Shown: in pieces, positions 63,691 through 64,000 of the stretch
Layout: each line of letters starts with the position of its first letter
Numbering within the stretch: position 1 is the first letter of the stretch
Assembly: GCA_000964245.1 (NCBI GenBank)
Contig: LANB01000001.1
Location: 413,501 to 477,500, forward strand
From: Cellvibrionaceae bacterium 1162T.S.0a.05
GTDB taxonomy: Bacteria > Pseudomonadota > Gammaproteobacteria > Pseudomonadales > Cellvibrionaceae
Direction of reading: 5' to 3'
DNA length: 64,000 nt
Made by a program: the position numbers and the translations under genes
The notes under the pieces: generated by a model
The model's database searches: none
Told to the model about the DNA's origin: nothing
The model's input: only the letters and a program-made list of their open reading frames with translations

Positions 63691-64000
63691 TTAGAAGTTC
63701 GTCCCGGCAGCAGTACCCGTACTACCCGCACTGCCCACCAGGGTTCCACCCCCACTTCCTGCAACACCACTGGTGATTTCATTACCGCTTACCAGCTCCG
63801 GTGTGGCACCGTCCGAGGTATCGGCATCGTAGATGGCATAACTGTCACCGCCACGACCGCCGTTACTGCGGCTGTAACCACCCTCACCACCGACACCGGC
63901 AATCAGGGTATTGTCGAAGAACAAGGGGCTTTGTCCGGCTGTAATAAACACCGCAAAGGATGCACCACCGGCTGCACCACCGCCATCACCGCCGCGGCCG
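63691..64000 (-). CDS. Partial glycine-rich protein, C-terminal end
   Basis: The frame is open to the window edge, so only the last ~102 residues are seen and the start lies outside. Composition is Gly/Ala/Ser/Asp-rich with GGEGGYSRSNGGRGGDSY and a terminal GSAGSTGTAAGTNF. The pattern of short Gly-rich loops (GGDGG, GGAAGGA) suggests a repetitive secreted or surface protein. Function and family cannot be assigned from this fragment. Confidence 0.75.
   Translation of the reverse strand, partial: GRGGDGGGAAGGASFAVFITAGQSPLFFDNTLIAGVGGEGGYSRSNGGRGGDSYAIYDADTSDGATPELVSGNEITSGVAGSGGGTLVGSAGSTGTAAGTNF

Overview
The window looks like chromosome of a marine or soil polysaccharide-degrading gammaproteobacterium of the Cellvibrionaceae type (Cellvibrio, Teredinibacter, Saccharophagus relatives). 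This is inferred from secreted enzymes whose modules are joined by long poly-serine linkers (GH26 mannanase with a CBM10 module, GH11 xylanase with CBM60 and CBM10 modules), TonB-dependent uptake, a MotY-like protein and moderate GC. No rRNA, tRNA, insertion sequence, prophage or CRISPR array was recognised.

Layout. 0.1-4.8 kb: a secreted LVIVD-repeat protein with a probable GlyGly-CTERM tail, and a DUF3352-like membrane-anchored protein. 5.8-11.3 kb: a tight TonB2-type energy-transduction operon (DUF3450, TtpC, ExbB, ExbD, TonB, TPR protein, DUF2799 lipoprotein). 11.4-14.5 kb: SOS-type polymerase gene dnaE2, with a LexA box exactly filling the promoter spacer. 14.7-24.3 kb: GH26 mannanase, then housekeeping and accessory genes (GIY-YIG, MAPEG, MOSC, GNAT, BNR-propeller lipoprotein, OppA-like binding protein, VOC, GATase, rhomboid). 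24.4-29.2 kb: TonB-dependent receptor, an unrecognised protein and an exported Gfo/Idh/MocA oxidoreductase.

29.2-39.2 kb is the most interesting part: a RiPP cluster of the TOMM (azole/azoline peptide) class. On the minus strand, in transcription order: a 55-residue precursor with the core SCSSSDCDNDRCWWGTE, a strong hairpin, an E1-like/RRE leader-binding protein, a YcaO cyclodehydratase, a SagB-type dehydrogenase, an HExxH gluzincin-like metalloprotease (candidate leader peptidase), a GT1-type glycosyltransferase and a cyclic-peptide-type ABC exporter. A methyltransferase and a ChbG/YdjC carbohydrate deacetylase diverge from the same AT-rich region. The gene set predicts a heterocyclised, oxidised, leader-cleaved, possibly glycosylated and exported peptide.

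39.8-64 kb: GH11 xylanase; a TMEM175-like channel; a solute-binding protein translationally coupled to a hybrid histidine kinase; a three-gene envelope module whose first gene may encode a MACPF-like pore-forming protein with a ricin-type lectin domain; a NarL-type regulator tail-to-tail with a hybrid kinase; argG and gloA; a DUF3857/transglutaminase protein with a repeat lipoprotein; motY; and a GH65-like plus GH31 glycosidase pair. The window ends inside a glycine-rich secreted protein.

Starts were moved from the longest open frame wherever a Shine-Dalgarno sequence, signal peptide or gene overlap favoured another codon. All family calls are from reading the translated sequences; no database search was run.
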